Shown here: piece by piece, positions 35,722 to 48,487 of the stretch | How positions within the stretch are numbered: position 1 is the stretch's first letter | Layout of the letters: each line of letters opens with the position of its first letter | NCBI GenBank assembly: GCA_023614405.1 | Contig: CM042685.1 | Coordinates: forward strand, 185,538,257-185,602,256 | Source of the DNA: Avena insularis | Taxonomy: Eukaryota > Streptophyta > Magnoliopsida > Poales > Poaceae | Length of the DNA: 64,000 nucleotides | Direction of reading: 5' to 3' | Notes under the pieces: generated by a model | Seen by the model: the letters and a program-made list of their open reading frames with translations, nothing else | Database searches by the model: none | What the model was told of the DNA's origin: nothing | Translations under genes and position numbers: made by a program

Positions 35722-37299
35722 CCTCTTCTTGTTCAAATTTGTAGTTGTCCATTCTTATGATACCTATATGAGAGTTAGCTAAGTAAAAGAACAAATAGTA
35801 TGACATAAATAAACATCTCATCAAGTTTGGTTAGGTCTGGACCACCATATTTTATATCTTTAGGAGATCATCGCTATCGTGTTAGCATATTGTTTTTACT
35901 AACTTATGTGGTATGACAATATAGGTTGCTTGCTGGTTTGTACTGAATCATATCGTGTGATGCCTTGTTTAGGATCTGTTGTTTTGAAACTCTAAAGTCG
36001 CTGGAACTTTCGTGTGGTTTTAAAATTATTTTAATGGTGTGAATTGATTGAAATTCGTGGATTACTGCTGTAGTTTTCTGCCTGACCTGTTGTACCGCGC
36101 GATTTTACATATTTTATTGGTAACTCAGAAAAATCTACAAAAATAGGATCTGGAGTGTAATTACCTGTAGTATATGCACACAAATTGGCTAAAATTCATG
36201 ACGAGTTTAAGTTGGTCAGAAAATTCGTGAAGTCTGTTGTACCGTTTTGACAGATTTTGTTTATTGCTTATATGTTGCTCTATTTTACTCTAGTATTGTT
36301 CCCAATGCTTTCAAACTATTTTGTGGTTATATACTACTAAGTTTATACACATGTAATGTTATTATATAGGTGCTTGCTTGTGTGTTGATTTCTTATGATT
36401 GTTTCCTTGTTTGTGACATTGATTGCTTCATATAGTTATGGGTAGGATTATTTTCTTAGTCGTTTCTTTCCTATAGAATCTATCCTTTCCTATCTTGAAC
36501 CCTTGGAGATATAATGACGTGTTAACTGGAAGGTTTGACAACACAATGCATTTAGGAAGGGAATGCTCCACCTAATAGAAAAAAAAGGATGTGGAAGTAT
36601 GAAGTGTTGCACATGATGTTATGTAGTAGATTACCCAACCTGAAAGTTGAAGTATCGATAGCTTAGTTTTAGTAGTAGCTTTGTTGATTGAATACATGGG
36701 AGTATACATAGAGCATTAGTTCGTGCCCATGGAAACATTCTTCAAGGCAAGTAAGAATGCCCGAGTGATAGAAAAATGTGATTCACCTATCCTCATACAT
36801 GGTAATGATTTGGGTGCAGGATGGATTGATCACCATTCCTACTACTCTTATTATTCGCTCTTGTACTGTTGGCTTTGCGAATCTTGAGTGCCCTTTTCAA
36901 CCTTAGCAGAGAGTCGACGTTGAGCCTAAACCCTAGAATGGTATATTGTTATACCCTTCTAAAAGCATCCATTGCTAAGCATAGGATGTACGGTAAGGAT
37001 GAATCCCAACCATGAATTATGGGCACCGTGAAGTAAACATTTCCTATTTTCCCACCATGAGAGTTTTGCTAGTTTAAGAAGTGCTTTCTCGGAAACTATC
37101 AATCATGATGTTTAGAATGTGCTAGAGACATTGTGCCAATAAAAGTCTAAAGGAGAACCAATCTGAGCTAAGTGAATCCTTGAGAAGTAACCTAGTCAAT
37201 TTTCTTTTAAGGGTGGTAGCATCCTAATGGATCCCGAACCTTTCTTTCTTTCTAGCCTTCCCAAATCTCGGGATGAGATTTCTTTTAAGGGTGGTAGTC

Positions 37300-40200
37300 T
37301 GTCACATCCCAAAATTCTCCTAATTTTTAGAATGTGAAATAAATAAATAAGTTTGAATTGATTGTTTGACTATGTTGAAAATTCTCAAAGAGAAGAAACT
37401 TTTTGAATAGAAAATCCTCTCAACCATGAATTCAAAATCTTATATTCTTTTGTTAAGACCTAAGTAGCCATATAGGCAAAAGGGCATGGATTGATTATGG
37501 ATTGTAGAATTGGTGTGCAAGATTTCAAAATGAAAATCATGAAGCATTCATAAGCATTTCATCCATGCAAAGTTCTCACAAACTGAATCCAAATCCTGAT
37601 ATCTAAAATCCTATAGTTGATTGCCCAAATGTTCCTAAAGGAAATTAAATTGACTTTATAAAACCCACTATTGCTAAGACAGCGATTATTGCTAAATCAT
37701 AGCCTAAAGAGATCCAATTAATACTAAAAAAAAATAGAAACAAAATTGAGCTCATTTGGAGCTAGTATGAAAAAGTTATGGAATAAATACAAACACATAA
37801 AGATATAAATAAAATGAAATATACAATAATTTATAAACCCACTACTTCCAAACTAGTAAAAAGATTAAAATTTTGATTCTATAATGATCTATTCGATTTT
37901 AGAAAAATTTAGAAACAAGAATCATATCATTTGGAGTTCGTATGCAAAAGATATGAGGGAAACAAGTAAATAGAAAAGGAAAAAGAAAAAAAATCTAACG
38001 GGCCGGCCCAGCAAGGACCGACCGAACCAGCCAGAGCAACCGCGTACAGAGAACGATCGATCCTAGTGCTTTAATTTCCGTGCAAAAATCCGTTTTCTAG
38101 ACCTATCTCTACTCAAACTCTTATAACTTTTTATCTGCAACTCTGAATCGACTTCCGTTTGTTTCTACTTGTTCCCTACTCCAAGGCCTATCTCTACACC
38201 ATCCTAAATCTCCATATAAACTCGTGGAGCCATGGTTGTACGAGTTTCTATTCTCGAAATCCCGAATCTACATATTCCCGAATCTTATTTCGCTTTTTAA
38301 CCCATCTAGACTTCGTCGTTTGCCTTCGGTCAAAAAACGAAAGTTGTAGGAATCGTCGAAATCTTTCAATTCCGACAAACCTCACCTATTTTCATCCACC
38401 ATAGCCGGAGAATTTCGTATCGCAATATTTCAGATCTTACGGTGTAAATCCAAGATCTACTCGCGCTCGTTTCTTCTAATCCAAATTCCGTTGGTGAGAA
38501 GGTAGGAATAATGATTCTCCACAACTTTCATGTTCTGGGTTTTTCGATTTGACCTACGGATTTGTCTCTCTAACACAGATCTATTTATTGTCTATTCTGA
38601 GCCAAAATCGGGTCAATTTTTTCTTCTAGCCACCGGATCCTATCCAGACGGTCGAGATCCAATCAAACCGGTGCGTGCCATGTCATCATTCCGGTCATCT
38701 TCCTCATCAATGCCACGTCAACGTAAGGTCAACATCTAGTCCCAGTCAGCATGCAAAGTCAACATGTCCAGTCAGCGGAATATTCACTGGAATATTCCGT
38801 TCGAATTTAAAATTGCACATTATAGATCTAACTTGTAAAATTCATTAGAAATTCATACCACGTCCAAAAATTGCGTATAATATATCAAATTGAAGATAAT
38901 TTCACGTAGAATCATCTTATCAGAATAGATCCAACTTTTACTATACGTGGTTACTGCAGTAATTTAATTAGTTTTAATGGTCTCCTTGGTTAATAAATTC
39001 ATAAGAAATTATCTGTAACTCCGAAAAATATGAATAATATATCAAATTGAAGCTACTGTAATGTACTTTAATAATATCTGGTTGGATCTAGCCTTTGCAG
39101 AATATTTACCCCGTAGAAATTTAATTAGTTTTAATGGCTTTAGAAATCATTCAATTCTTAGAAAATTATTTGCATATCACAAAATATAAATAATATACCG
39201 ATAGAAAGCTGGTTCCATGTAGATCATCAATCTGCAAATGGTTCAGTAAAATACTATAAGGTTTCGCAGTAATTAAATAAATGGTTTAATGGCTTATTTA
39301 GAGTAATAAATTCATAAGAAAATAAATACTATTCAGAAAATTACAAATAATATGTCCCTGAAATCAAAATTCCGTGGAGATTACAGATATAATTTTAGTT
39401 TGATTTTTAGGCAACAGAAACTGTATGAATCATTTAAAACCCATTAAACACTATTTAAATCATACAGAAAGATCTATAACTCCGATTAGGGTGAATCCAA
39501 TGCCTACTGGTTCGTATTAACGTCCTCTATCCAGTAAACCCAAGAAACAAATTTAATTCTACAGTTAGAACAGGCGTTACAACAGAACTATCAAAACCCT
39601 TATATTGGCAAGTAATTATTAATAACAAGTACCCTATTGCATTAAATGAACTCATACATGCATCATATGATATATTAATATTCATAAAACTAATTATACC
39701 CATTGTGTAATGTTAAATCATCATGCATGTTTTCGATCATCCTTGTTGTGTTTGCTATGATTGCAATTGTTTTGATTGGAACTACCTTGTCCTCGTATTA
39801 GATTGTTCGGAGAGTGCGATTGCTGCGGAGAAATACAATCAACACCCATATTATCAACATAAGGCAAGTTACACCACTTGTTCATAACTTTTGTCCCAGT
39901 TTTGATTCTATGCATGTGATCTTCAAAATTCTGTAGTATGCATGTGTAGGATGTTCTAGTAGAATTTTCCTTAGTATTATTTTGCAAGCGCGATGATTTT
40001 GTAGTATGCCATGAGTAGCTCTATTCTTAGGATTTTCCCTCCTAATAGGTTACCCCTGTTTTTGCTAAGTATTGCTTGCTATGCTATAAATATAAAGTAC
40101 CGTTGGGGGTTCGAAGACAATGAATTTTTCTAAGTATAAAGGCTCTCTAGAGCAAACTTTTCTCCTCAAATCCACTTCAAAATCAAACTAAGTTTTCTTC

Positions 40201-41189
40201 ACGGAATGGTTGTCGGGACAACGAGTGAGATTTTGGTGGAGGCGGCGCCGGGAATCAAAGAAGTCCGCCATGTTTCAGAATTCGAAGCTTCGGTGCAACC
40301 ACGATACATTATGGGCTCTGTCTTGGCCTAGTACTTAGTGGGAAACCTCACCGGTACCAACATTTGGAGGTTCTTGGCACGGTTGGATCCGAAGGTAGAG
40401 GGCTACTAAGGAAAGCCTCGCCATGGTCTTGTCTGTAAAAGGACTTGATCGTGGATTGTGGGTAAAGTGCACAAACTCTCGAGAGTATTGCAATCGATCG
40501 ATCAGCCGTGTTCACGGAAATGAACAACATTGAGCATCCAGGATGGAGCCTCAAGGATCTTCCTCTCTCTTTTCTAAAACAAAGTTTTGAAACCCCATGG
40601 CGTGCGTAATATCGCTAATGGGTGGGAATTTGGGAACTTGGTGTGTAATATCCAAGTGACGCTTGGTGCGTAATATCCAAGTGTTTGGTTGTTTGGACAC
40701 TTGGTGCGTAATATCCTCGTGTGCCATTCGACTCTATTTTATCTAAGCAAATGTTTACAAAGTAGGGTAAAACTCTCCCTCTCTTTTCTCCATACTTAGA
40801 GAAAATTAGCTTTATGCAAATGAACTCCAAAGCCTAAACTAGCCTTGCATGTAGAGTTAGTCTTTCCTTCCTTGGTGTAATTTGCCAATACATTCAAAGT
40901 ATTGACCCAACTTGTTGGCTGCACATTTCATGTGCAGAATTTCGGAGATCTTTGAAAGGTGCGCTAGGATCGCGGGTCTTCACTCAACCTGCCTGTGGCA
41001 TTGATGGGACTCCAAGTTGTATTTATATCGCTTCTGTTGTAATAATGTAAACTCTGGATTATTCGATTCATGTAATAAAGACTTGTGTTTTACATGATAT
41101 TTCATCGACTGTGAGTGCTAGCTATTGATCCAGGGACTAGCATGTTATTCACAGGGACTTGGGATCTTACTTGATCCGAGGTCACTACA
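37300..41189 (+). repeat. LTR C of the array
   Basis: This 3890-bp LTR starts TGTCACATCCC and ends GTCACTACA, then borders element 2 sequence. A cluster of small deletions relative to A occurs at 40200-40560. A TATAAATA box lies at 40085-40092. Confidence 0.92.
40085..40092 (+). promoter_or_regulatory. TATA box of LTR C
   Basis: TATAAATA in the same context as in LTRs A and B. Transcripts from here would run into the reverse strand of Athila-type element 2. Confidence 0.6.
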
Positions 41190-41194
41190 TCAAC

Positions 41195-42751
41195 ATAGAC
41201 GACACAATGGTTCAAGTTTATTAGGGGCAAAGAATATAAAGTGTGCCATCAAGTTTGTGAGGGCTTTAATAACTAAGTTTTCACATAACAAAGTACTTTT
41301 AATTGGAAGATAGCTGAAAACAAGAATATACTTGGAATGGTGTATCACACCATGCATACGAGTTTATAGTGGACACTTTGGAATAACTTGGTTTCTTGGG
41401 AGTTGGAAGCATGAGTAGAGCTTACTCATACAAGTGGAGGCTATCAAAAGACTGGGAGCAGCCAACTAAGAGAGCAATAATGGCCATAATCATGCAGAGC
41501 AAAAAAACATTACTAATTAAAGCATAAAGTGATACTACAAGTCAAAGACTAAATGATCATAGAGGCTACGGTGACTTGTTCATAGTCATAACATGGTATG
41601 AGCATGTGCCAATTCAACTCAAACAAAGCATCAAAGGAGAATACCACAATACTCTGCTTTTGCATGCTAAAACAACGCATAATTCTTTGAAGGCACACTA
41701 AACAATACCAATTGTTTGGAACAAGACATGCTACAGAAATAATCACTAAGCATAAGGTCAAAACAACACCTAGCATGTCATGCCAAAGTCTAAGTCACAG
41801 TCAATGAAGCTCCTCTTTCACTTTCAAGCAGGAACTTCCTTCTCCTTTCCAACACCAAGCAACTTATTTGAAAACAACACAGCGAGAAAAGGGGTCCAAA
41901 CTACTTTATTCAAGCAAGCTAATAAAAATAAGCAAACCAAACGAAAACTAAGACACTCCATGAACAACACAACAGTGCATGAAACAATAAAAACGAAGTG
42001 TCTAGACAAACCTGAGCTTTTTATTTATGAAGAAGGGGATGCCTTGGGCATCCCCAAGCTTTGATGCTTATACCTCTTGGATATTTCTTGGGGTGACACC
42101 GGGGTGGAATCCCCAAGCTTGAGCTTTTGTCCATTCTTCATCTCATTACATCATTCTCTCTCTACACCTGAAATTTTTCCTTCATACAAAACTTCACACA
42201 ATATTCATTAGCAACATTAGTGTATTCAAAATATAATAAACCTTTGGATTTAGCTTTGGAATAGAAAAACTTTTCACTAAACACAAAATCTACTGTAGAA
42301 ACTCATTCAAAAAGCTCAATTACAAAAAGAGAACTCAAAAAGGAATCAATAAGAAGCAAATGCAAATAATGGCAGAAATCTGTCAAAACAGACCAGCAGG
42401 TAGACACCGATTTTTTCGACAATCTTATGTTGCTCAAATCAAAAAGTGTTGAACTAACGAAAGTTAGATAACATACTTTGGGATGTATTCGTAAAGTTTT
42501 AGCTCAATCCGACTTACAGAGACTCCTCACGAATTTTTATGGTGGAGGACAGAAATCTGTTTCGGGACAGCAACTCCCCAAATCTTACTTCCCTCTCATT
42601 AGAGGTCATTCTTGACACAAAAGGCAAACAAAAAGGATAAGGATAGGTCATTACTGAAGTAATAACTTACAAGACTCAAGGAAACTCTTGGGTTATCTCC
42701 CAATAAGTACTTTTCCTTAACGCCTTTAAGTTAGGCACAAGAAGCAAGAAA
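41195..42751 (-). other. Non-coding 3' internal part of Athila-type element 2, proximal to the protease
   Basis: This stretch is the reverse of about 8346-9890 of element 1, with no polymerase motif. Small open frames here (41549-41776, 41780-42064) are not conserved in element 1 as proteins. Confidence 0.75.
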
Positions 42752-44803
42752 TCAAGTATTTTCAAATGAGGAAGCATTACCATCAAACCTTGCTTTCAAA
42801 GGAGGAGCAAAAAGAAACTTCTCTCTCCTCATAGGGAAGTATTCAATAAGTTTCTGGAATGGAAATTGATATTTAATGGGGTCTTCTTTCATATCAATGA
42901 TGGCACCAACAGTTCTAAGAAAAGGTCTTCCCAAAGTAATAGGACAAGAAGCATTGTATTCAACATCCAAAACATAGAAATCAACAGGAACATAGGCATT
43001 GTTAACCATTATGAGAACATCATTAATACTCCCCATTAGTTTCTTCTTAGCATTATCATTAAGTGGGACATCCAAATAACAATATTCTAAAGGTGGCAAA
43101 TCAAGCATTTCATAAATCTTCCTAGGCATAATAGAGATACTAGAACCAAGATGACATGAAGCTTTGAGATCAAAGTCATTCACTTGCATATTGATAATGG
43201 GTTCCCAACTATCTTCCACTTTACTAGGAATATAAGATTTGTGTTTTAACTTCTCTTCCTTAATCTTAACAAGAGCATCTGCAATGTGTTTAGTGAAAGC
43301 AACATGCATATCACTAGCATTAGGACTTCTAGCAAGCTTTTGCAGGAACAAAATCACTTCAGAAATATTGCAACCACCTATATCAAAATCAAACTTAGCA
43401 TCACTAGTAGTAGACTCATTAGGCTTAGGCATTGTAGGAGGTGAAATAGGGGCTTCTTGTGGTTTAGTGGTCTCCATTCTAGTGATGGTGCACACAATAT
43501 TGTTTCTATCAATTTCAGCTTCCCTTTCCCACTTAGCATGAAGTTGGGCTAACAGTCTAACATTTTCATCAATAGTAACTTGTATGGCATGAGCATCAGC
43601 AAAGGTATTTTCCATGGTTTCAGGTTTAGAAGCCATTTTATTAATAAAGGAGCACTGTGCTTAAGACAAAGAGGAAATATTCTTCTCAATAGTTAAAAGC
43701 TTTTCATCCATAGTCTTTTTGAAAGCAGTTTGTTTACTAATAAAGTCTTTGAGCATGACTTCAAGTTTAGAGGGGGCACTTCTAGCATTGTTGTAGGAGT
43801 TTCCATAGGAATTGCCATTATTAGGAGGATAAGGCCTATAATCGTTGTTACCACCAAAATTATTCATATAGGAATTGTTGTTGAAATTGTTGTTTCTAAT
43901 GAAGTTCACCTCAACTTGCTCTTCTTGAGCAACCAAAGAGGCTAAGGGAATATTGTTTGTATATAAAGGAGATTTCCCATTAACAAGAATAGCCATAATA
44001 ACATCAATATTATCACTCAAAGAGGAGGTTTCTTCAACAGAATTTACCTTCTTACCATGTGGAGCTCTCTCAGTGTGCCATTCAGAGTAGTTAACCATCA
44101 TATTATCAAGGAGTTTTGTTGCAGCACCCAAAGTGATGCCCATAAAGGTACCTCCAATAGCTGAATCCAATAGGTTCCTTGAAGATAAGTTCAAACCTGC
44201 ATAGGAAGTCTGGATAATTATCCAAGCAGTGAGTCCATTAGTGGGACAATTCTTAACCAAAGCTTTCATTCTTTACCAAGCTTGAGCAACATGTTCATTA
44301 TCAAGTTGTTTAAATTTCATAATGTCACTTCTCATAGATATAATCTTAGAAGGAGGATATTACTTTCCAATAAAAGCATCTTTGCACTTAGTCCAAGAAT
44401 CAATACTACTTCTAGGCAAAGATAGCAACCATTATTTAGCTTTCCCTCTCAAGGAGAAAGGAAACAGCTTGAGCTTAATAATATCTCCATGTACATCCTT
44501 ATACTTCTGCATCTCACAAACTTCAACAAAGTTATTGAGATGGGTAGCATCATCATCAGAACTAGCACCAGAAAATTGCTCTCTCATCACAAGATTCAAC
44601 AAAGCAGGCTTAATTTCAGAAAAGGTAGCATCAGGAGCAGGTGGAGCAATACGAGTGCTAAGGAAATCATTGTTGTTTGTGCTAGTGAAGTCACACAACT
44701 TGGTGTTCTCAGCAGAGTTCATTTTGGCAAAGTGGAGAAAGCCAAAAACAGCAGCAGCTAGAGCAGGAACTAATTTTTTTGTGTTTTTGATAAGAGAAAG
44801 CAA
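42752..44803 (-). pseudogene. gag-protease of Athila-type element 2: one frame with four TAA stops
   Basis: From the ATG at 44803 to the stop at 42752 the minus strand keeps a single 684-codon frame, interrupted only by TAA codons at 44432-44434, 44360-44362, 44273-44275 and 43661-43663. Three of these stand where element 1 has GAA, a one-base change. The frame starts with the gag N-terminus (MNSAENTKLCDF), passes the SLRGKAK motif and an Asn-rich stretch, and ends with the protease. At codon 43151-43153 the catalytic Asp of the DLGSS motif is His (CHLGSS), so the protease would be inactive even without the stops. The gag-pro frame ends at the same place as in element 1. Confidence 0.88.
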
Positions 44804-44939
44804 ACCAAACTAAACTAATTTTTTTTGGAATTTTTGATAAAAAGAGGCAAACAAAACCAAGTCAAAGAAACTAAGCAAACTAAAAACAAAGAAAACAGAA
44901 GGGTTGAGGAGGACTCCCCTTGTGAAGACGTCCTTAGCC

Positions 44940-44957
44940 TCCCCGGCAAAGGCGCCA
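44940..44957 (-). other. Primer-binding site of Athila-type element 2, tRNA-Asp type
   Basis: The minus strand reads TGGCGCCTTTGCCGGGGA, nine bases after the LTR end at 44967. It differs from the tRNA-Asp complement by one base. Confidence 0.85.
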
Positions 44958-44966
44958 GAAAGAGCT

Positions 44967-46518
44967 TGATGGCACTGCGTCAATGTGCAGTGCTTCGTCG
45001 GGAAACCCCAAGAGCAAGGTGTCATGCAGCACAGCAGCAAGTTTTCCCTCAGTAAGAAACCGAGGTTATCGAACCAGTAGGAGGAAGGAAATGTCACTCA
45101 GGTGCTGCAACCAACGTGGAAACCTGCACAACACAAACTCAAGACTTTTCCCCAATGAATCGGTGAGGCTGTCAAGCTCACCAGTTTGCTGTAACAAAGG
45201 ATTAAACGTATGGTGTGGCAGGTAATGGTTTCCAGCAACTAAATAAGTAACAGTGGAAGATGTATCAATGGTAAAGATTGGACCGGGGTCCATAGTTCAC
45301 TAGAGGTGCTCTCCTTAGATAAACAACATGGCATGAAGGGTAAACAAAATACAACAGGGCAATTGACAGGAACTGAGCAAGGCATAACAATGCAATACCA
45401 GACAAAAAGATCCTATGAGATTCGATTGGGCAATACAACAATATACATAGACCGCCATCCAACTGCATCTATGACTAGAAGTCCACCTTCGGGTTATCAT
45501 CCGAACCCCCTCCAGTATTAAGTTGCAAGCAACAGACAACTACTTTAAGCAAAGTGTGTAAGGTAAACAATTCACTTGTTCCATGAACACGAGACCATTG
45601 TTTTCTCCCTAGTAGCAACATCACATCTAAAACCGAAGAGATTTCTATCACTTCCCTTGGAAACTAGAGGCATGAACCCACTATCGAGCATAAATACCCC
45701 CTCTTGGAGTCACTAGCAACTACTTGGCCAAGATAGCCACTAACAACGGATAGCATGCAAGATCACAAACAACACAGACATGATAGTATCAAATAGACAA
45801 AACCATTAATCAATCTGACATAGTAATCTCAATATCCATCGGATCCCCGCAAACACAACATGCATGATCACAAATAGATTAGATCTTGATCATGAACGGA
45901 GCTCACAAGATCTATACATGAAAGCACAAGGAGGAGATACAACCATCTAGCTACTACATGGACCCGTAGTCCAAGGTGGAACTACTCATGGTTCATATCG
46001 GAGAAGAAGGCCTCCGGTATGATCTCCCCTCCGACAGGGTGCCAGGAAGAACTTCAGATCCCCTCGATCTAGGGACGATGGTGGTGGCGGCTACAGAAGG
46101 TTTTGTGCAGTTTTGATCGGGTTCCTAGGGTTTCTGCATCGGGGGCTTCTTATAGGCGAAGAGGCGAGGCTGGGAGGCGGCCGGAGGGCCCACACCCTAC
46201 CTAGGCGTGAGGTGGGCCCACCCGCGCTAGGGGGTGTGGCGGCCCTGGCTCACCTCTCCGTCTCTCCTCTGGACTTTGTGACTCCCATGGTAAAATATTG
46301 CCTTTGGCTTTTGTCCCATCCAATTCCGAGAATATTGGTTTTCTTCCTTTCTAGTACCAAAAATAGAAGAAAACATGCAACTGGAACTGTGGCAACTTGT
46401 TAATAGGTTAGTTCCAGAAAAGATATAAAAACACCTCAAAGTGTAGACAAAGCAAAGAAAAGTAGATACTAAACAAGCATGGAGCATCAAAAATTATAGA
46501 TACGTTTCTGACGTATCA
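44967..46518 (-). repeat. 5' LTR of Athila-type element 2
   Basis: This 1552-bp LTR borders the primer-binding site on one side and the duplication CTACA (46519-46523) on the other. A TATAAG box lies at 46149-46154 on the minus strand. Confidence 0.92.
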
Positions 46519-46889
46519 CTACACACCCAAAATCGCGAGAACCAATCAACTAAAAGCCAAGATTGGGTGTATTTTCCATAAGAACAAGAGATATACAAGA
46601 AAATCCAAAAGGAGCCAATAGAAACCAACTCTTCTCAAGGAAGAGGGCGGTGGCCGAAGCCACCATGTTGGAGCGCATGGCATGACACCGCGAAGATGTA
46701 TCTTGAGTTCAAAACCAATTCTCATCGATGGCCCACATATCACAAAATGATATTAAGGGAAATGATTTTTCTTGCTTTCGACATTATGGGGGGAGGGTTA
46801 GCCCAATCAATTAGGACCACACTCCCTCTATGTCTATGCCCCATCTAAACCAAATACATGAGGAAGTGCAAGTGAGTATGCAACGGTAG
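46519..46889 (-). other. Sirevirus spacer just downstream of pol
   Basis: Sirevirus sequence resumes after element 2 and continues to the end of RNase H at 46890. No frame of interest is present. It joins, across the nested insertions, to 16144. Confidence 0.6.
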
Positions 46890-47549
46890 TCAAGCCAAGC
46901 TCCTTGAATCTATGATATTTAGCTCATTCATCAAATAACAAAACCTTGCTTCATGAAGTGGCTTCGTGAAAATATCAGCAAGTTGGTTCTTCGTGCTCAC
47001 AAAAGATAGCACAATATCGCCACGAGCAACATAATCCCGAATGAAATGATTACGAATGTCAATATGTTTTGTCCTTGTATGTTGCACCGGATTGTAAGAA
47101 ATTTTAATAGCACTTCCATTTTAGCATAAAAGAGGCACTTTGTCACAATTGACACCATATTTCTTTAAAGTTTGCCTCGTCCATAATAATTGTGTACAAG
47201 CACTTGCAGTAGCAAAATATTCAGCTTCGGCGGTTGAGAGTGATATGAAATTTTGTTTCTTCGAAGACCAACACACGAGAGACCTGCCCAAGAATTGACA
47301 GGCACCAGAAGTTGATTTTCGATCATCCTTGTCACCAGCCCAATCTGAATCAGTGTAACCACATAGAGAGAAACTAGAGCCTTTGGGATACCATAAACCA
47401 AAATTTGGGGAAAGAACCAAATATCTGAAGATTCTCTTGACCGCCACTAAGTGGCTTTCTTTAGGAGCGGCTTGGTATCTTGCACACACTTCTACACTCA
47501 ACACAATATCGAGTCTAGATGCGCAAAGGTAAAGGAGAGAGACGATCAT
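46890..47549 (-). pseudogene. pol: Sirevirus RNase H domain and end of pol
   Basis: One 220-codon minus-strand frame with a single internal stop (TAA at 47118-47120) contains GYTDSDWAGDKDDRKSTSG with the catalytic Asp of copia RNase H, then STAEAEY with the catalytic Glu, and near the end NQLADIFTKPL, the usual copia pol C-terminus. RNase H removes the RNA strand after minus-strand synthesis. The frame is continuous with the RT piece upstream (47930 downward) apart from two more TAA codons, both at expected Gln codons. Confidence 0.88.
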
Positions 47550-47711
47550 GGATCGGTATACCTTTTAGTCCACATCTTTACCCTTTGGATTAAGCTCAAG
47601 ATGACATTTTGTTTGCATTGGAGTACCAACGCCATTGAGATCCGTCATCTTGAACCTCTTGAGCATGTCTTGGATGTATTTAGCTTGATTAATCAAGGTT
47701 CCCTCTCTAAG

Positions 47712-48487
47712 TTACTTGATCTCGAATCCAGGAAAGAAACTTAATTCTCCCATCATAGACATCTCAAACCTGCCAGTCATAAGCTTTGAAAATTCATCAT
47801 TGAAAGCTTGGTTAGTAGAGCCAAAAATAATATCATCTACATATAGTTGGCATACAAAAAGCTCGCCATTAACCTTCTTAGTAAAAAAAGTGGGATCGAT
47901 TTTCCCAACTTCGAATCCACGGTCTAACAAAATCTCTTTAAGGTGCTCATACCACGCACGTGGGGCTTGTTTAAGGCCATAGAGCGCCTTATCAAGTTTG
48001 TGGACATGGTTCGGAAATTTTGGATCCTCAAATCTTGGGGTTGCTTGACGGATACCAACTCATGTAGAGGACCATTAAGAAATGCACTCTTAATATCCAT
48101 TTGGTGTAATTTAAAATTATGATGAGCAGCGTAAGCAAGAAGGATACGGATGGACTCAAGGCGAGCCACATGAGCATAGATTTCACTGAAATCAATGCCT
48201 TCCACTTGAGAGAATCCTTGATCCACCAGCCTTGCCTTATTCCTTACAACAATACCATTTTCATCTTGCTTGTTCTTGAAAATCCACTTTGTGCCGATAA
48301 CATTGCGACACTCTTTGGGTTTCTCTACGAGCTTCCAAACTTTGTTGCGTTCGAAGTTATTCAGTTCTTCGTGCATTGTAACCACCCAATTGGGATCTTC
48401 AAGAGAATCAAAGACCTTCTTCGGTTCAACCATTGATATATGTGCTTGATGATCACAGAAGCTAGCAAGTTCTCTTCTAGTAGACAA
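47712..48487 (-). pseudogene. pol: Sirevirus reverse transcriptase, frameshifted
   Basis: The upstream part (48487-47924) contains [16 protein letters not shown] and [11 protein letters not shown], the latter with the first catalytic Asp of copia RT. The downstream part (47930-47712) holds LYVDDIIFGSTN, the YVDD active site. The two parts are in different frames. A one-base deletion near 48031-48040, in the stretch that usually encodes a PPGFEDP-like motif, accounts for this. The enzyme copies element RNA into DNA in the particle. Catalytic motifs are intact but the protein cannot be made in one piece. Confidence 0.88.

Larger units (their letters stand above)
34205..37299 (+). other. Array internal region 2
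   Basis: This 3095-bp region is nearly identical to internal region 1, with only a scatter of substitutions and small indels. It holds gag remains at 34809-35721, then non-coding sequence and a polypurine tract next to LTR C. No polymerase is present. Confidence 0.8.
23317..41189 (+). mobile_element. Tandem LARD-like array: LTR-internal-LTR-internal-LTR
   Basis: Three LTRs of about 3.9 kb (23317-27225, 30318-34204, 37300-41189) alternate with two internal regions of about 3.1 kb. Each internal region starts with an initiator tRNA-Met primer-binding site and ends in a TTTTAAGGGTGGTAG polypurine tract. Flanking 5-mers are ACAAC (23312-23316) and TCAAC (41190-41194), one mismatch, so the whole array behaves as one insertion. 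Long LTRs with a short internal region fit large retrotransposon derivatives (LARD; barley Sukkula is the type). tRNA-Met priming and the 3' tract resemble Tekay-type chromoviruses. The tandem form is best explained by unequal crossing-over between LTRs. Confidence 0.9.
20628..46518 (-). mobile_element. Athila-lineage gypsy element 2, same family as element 1, split by a tandem LTR array
   Basis: Both 1552-bp LTRs run TGATGGC to CGTATCA on the plus strand, that is, the reverse of element 1. Flanking CTACA copies match perfectly. Removing the array at 23317-41189 leaves an element of about 8.0 kb, almost the length of element 1. It carries gag-protease, primer-binding site and polypurine tract but no polymerase. 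Confidence 0.92.

Noticed and set aside
23317..41189. Assembly duplication as explanation of the 7-kb tandem repeat
   Set aside because: The three LTRs carry many copy-specific differences with a structured pattern, and the flanking target duplication fits one insertion. Only reads could exclude it fully.
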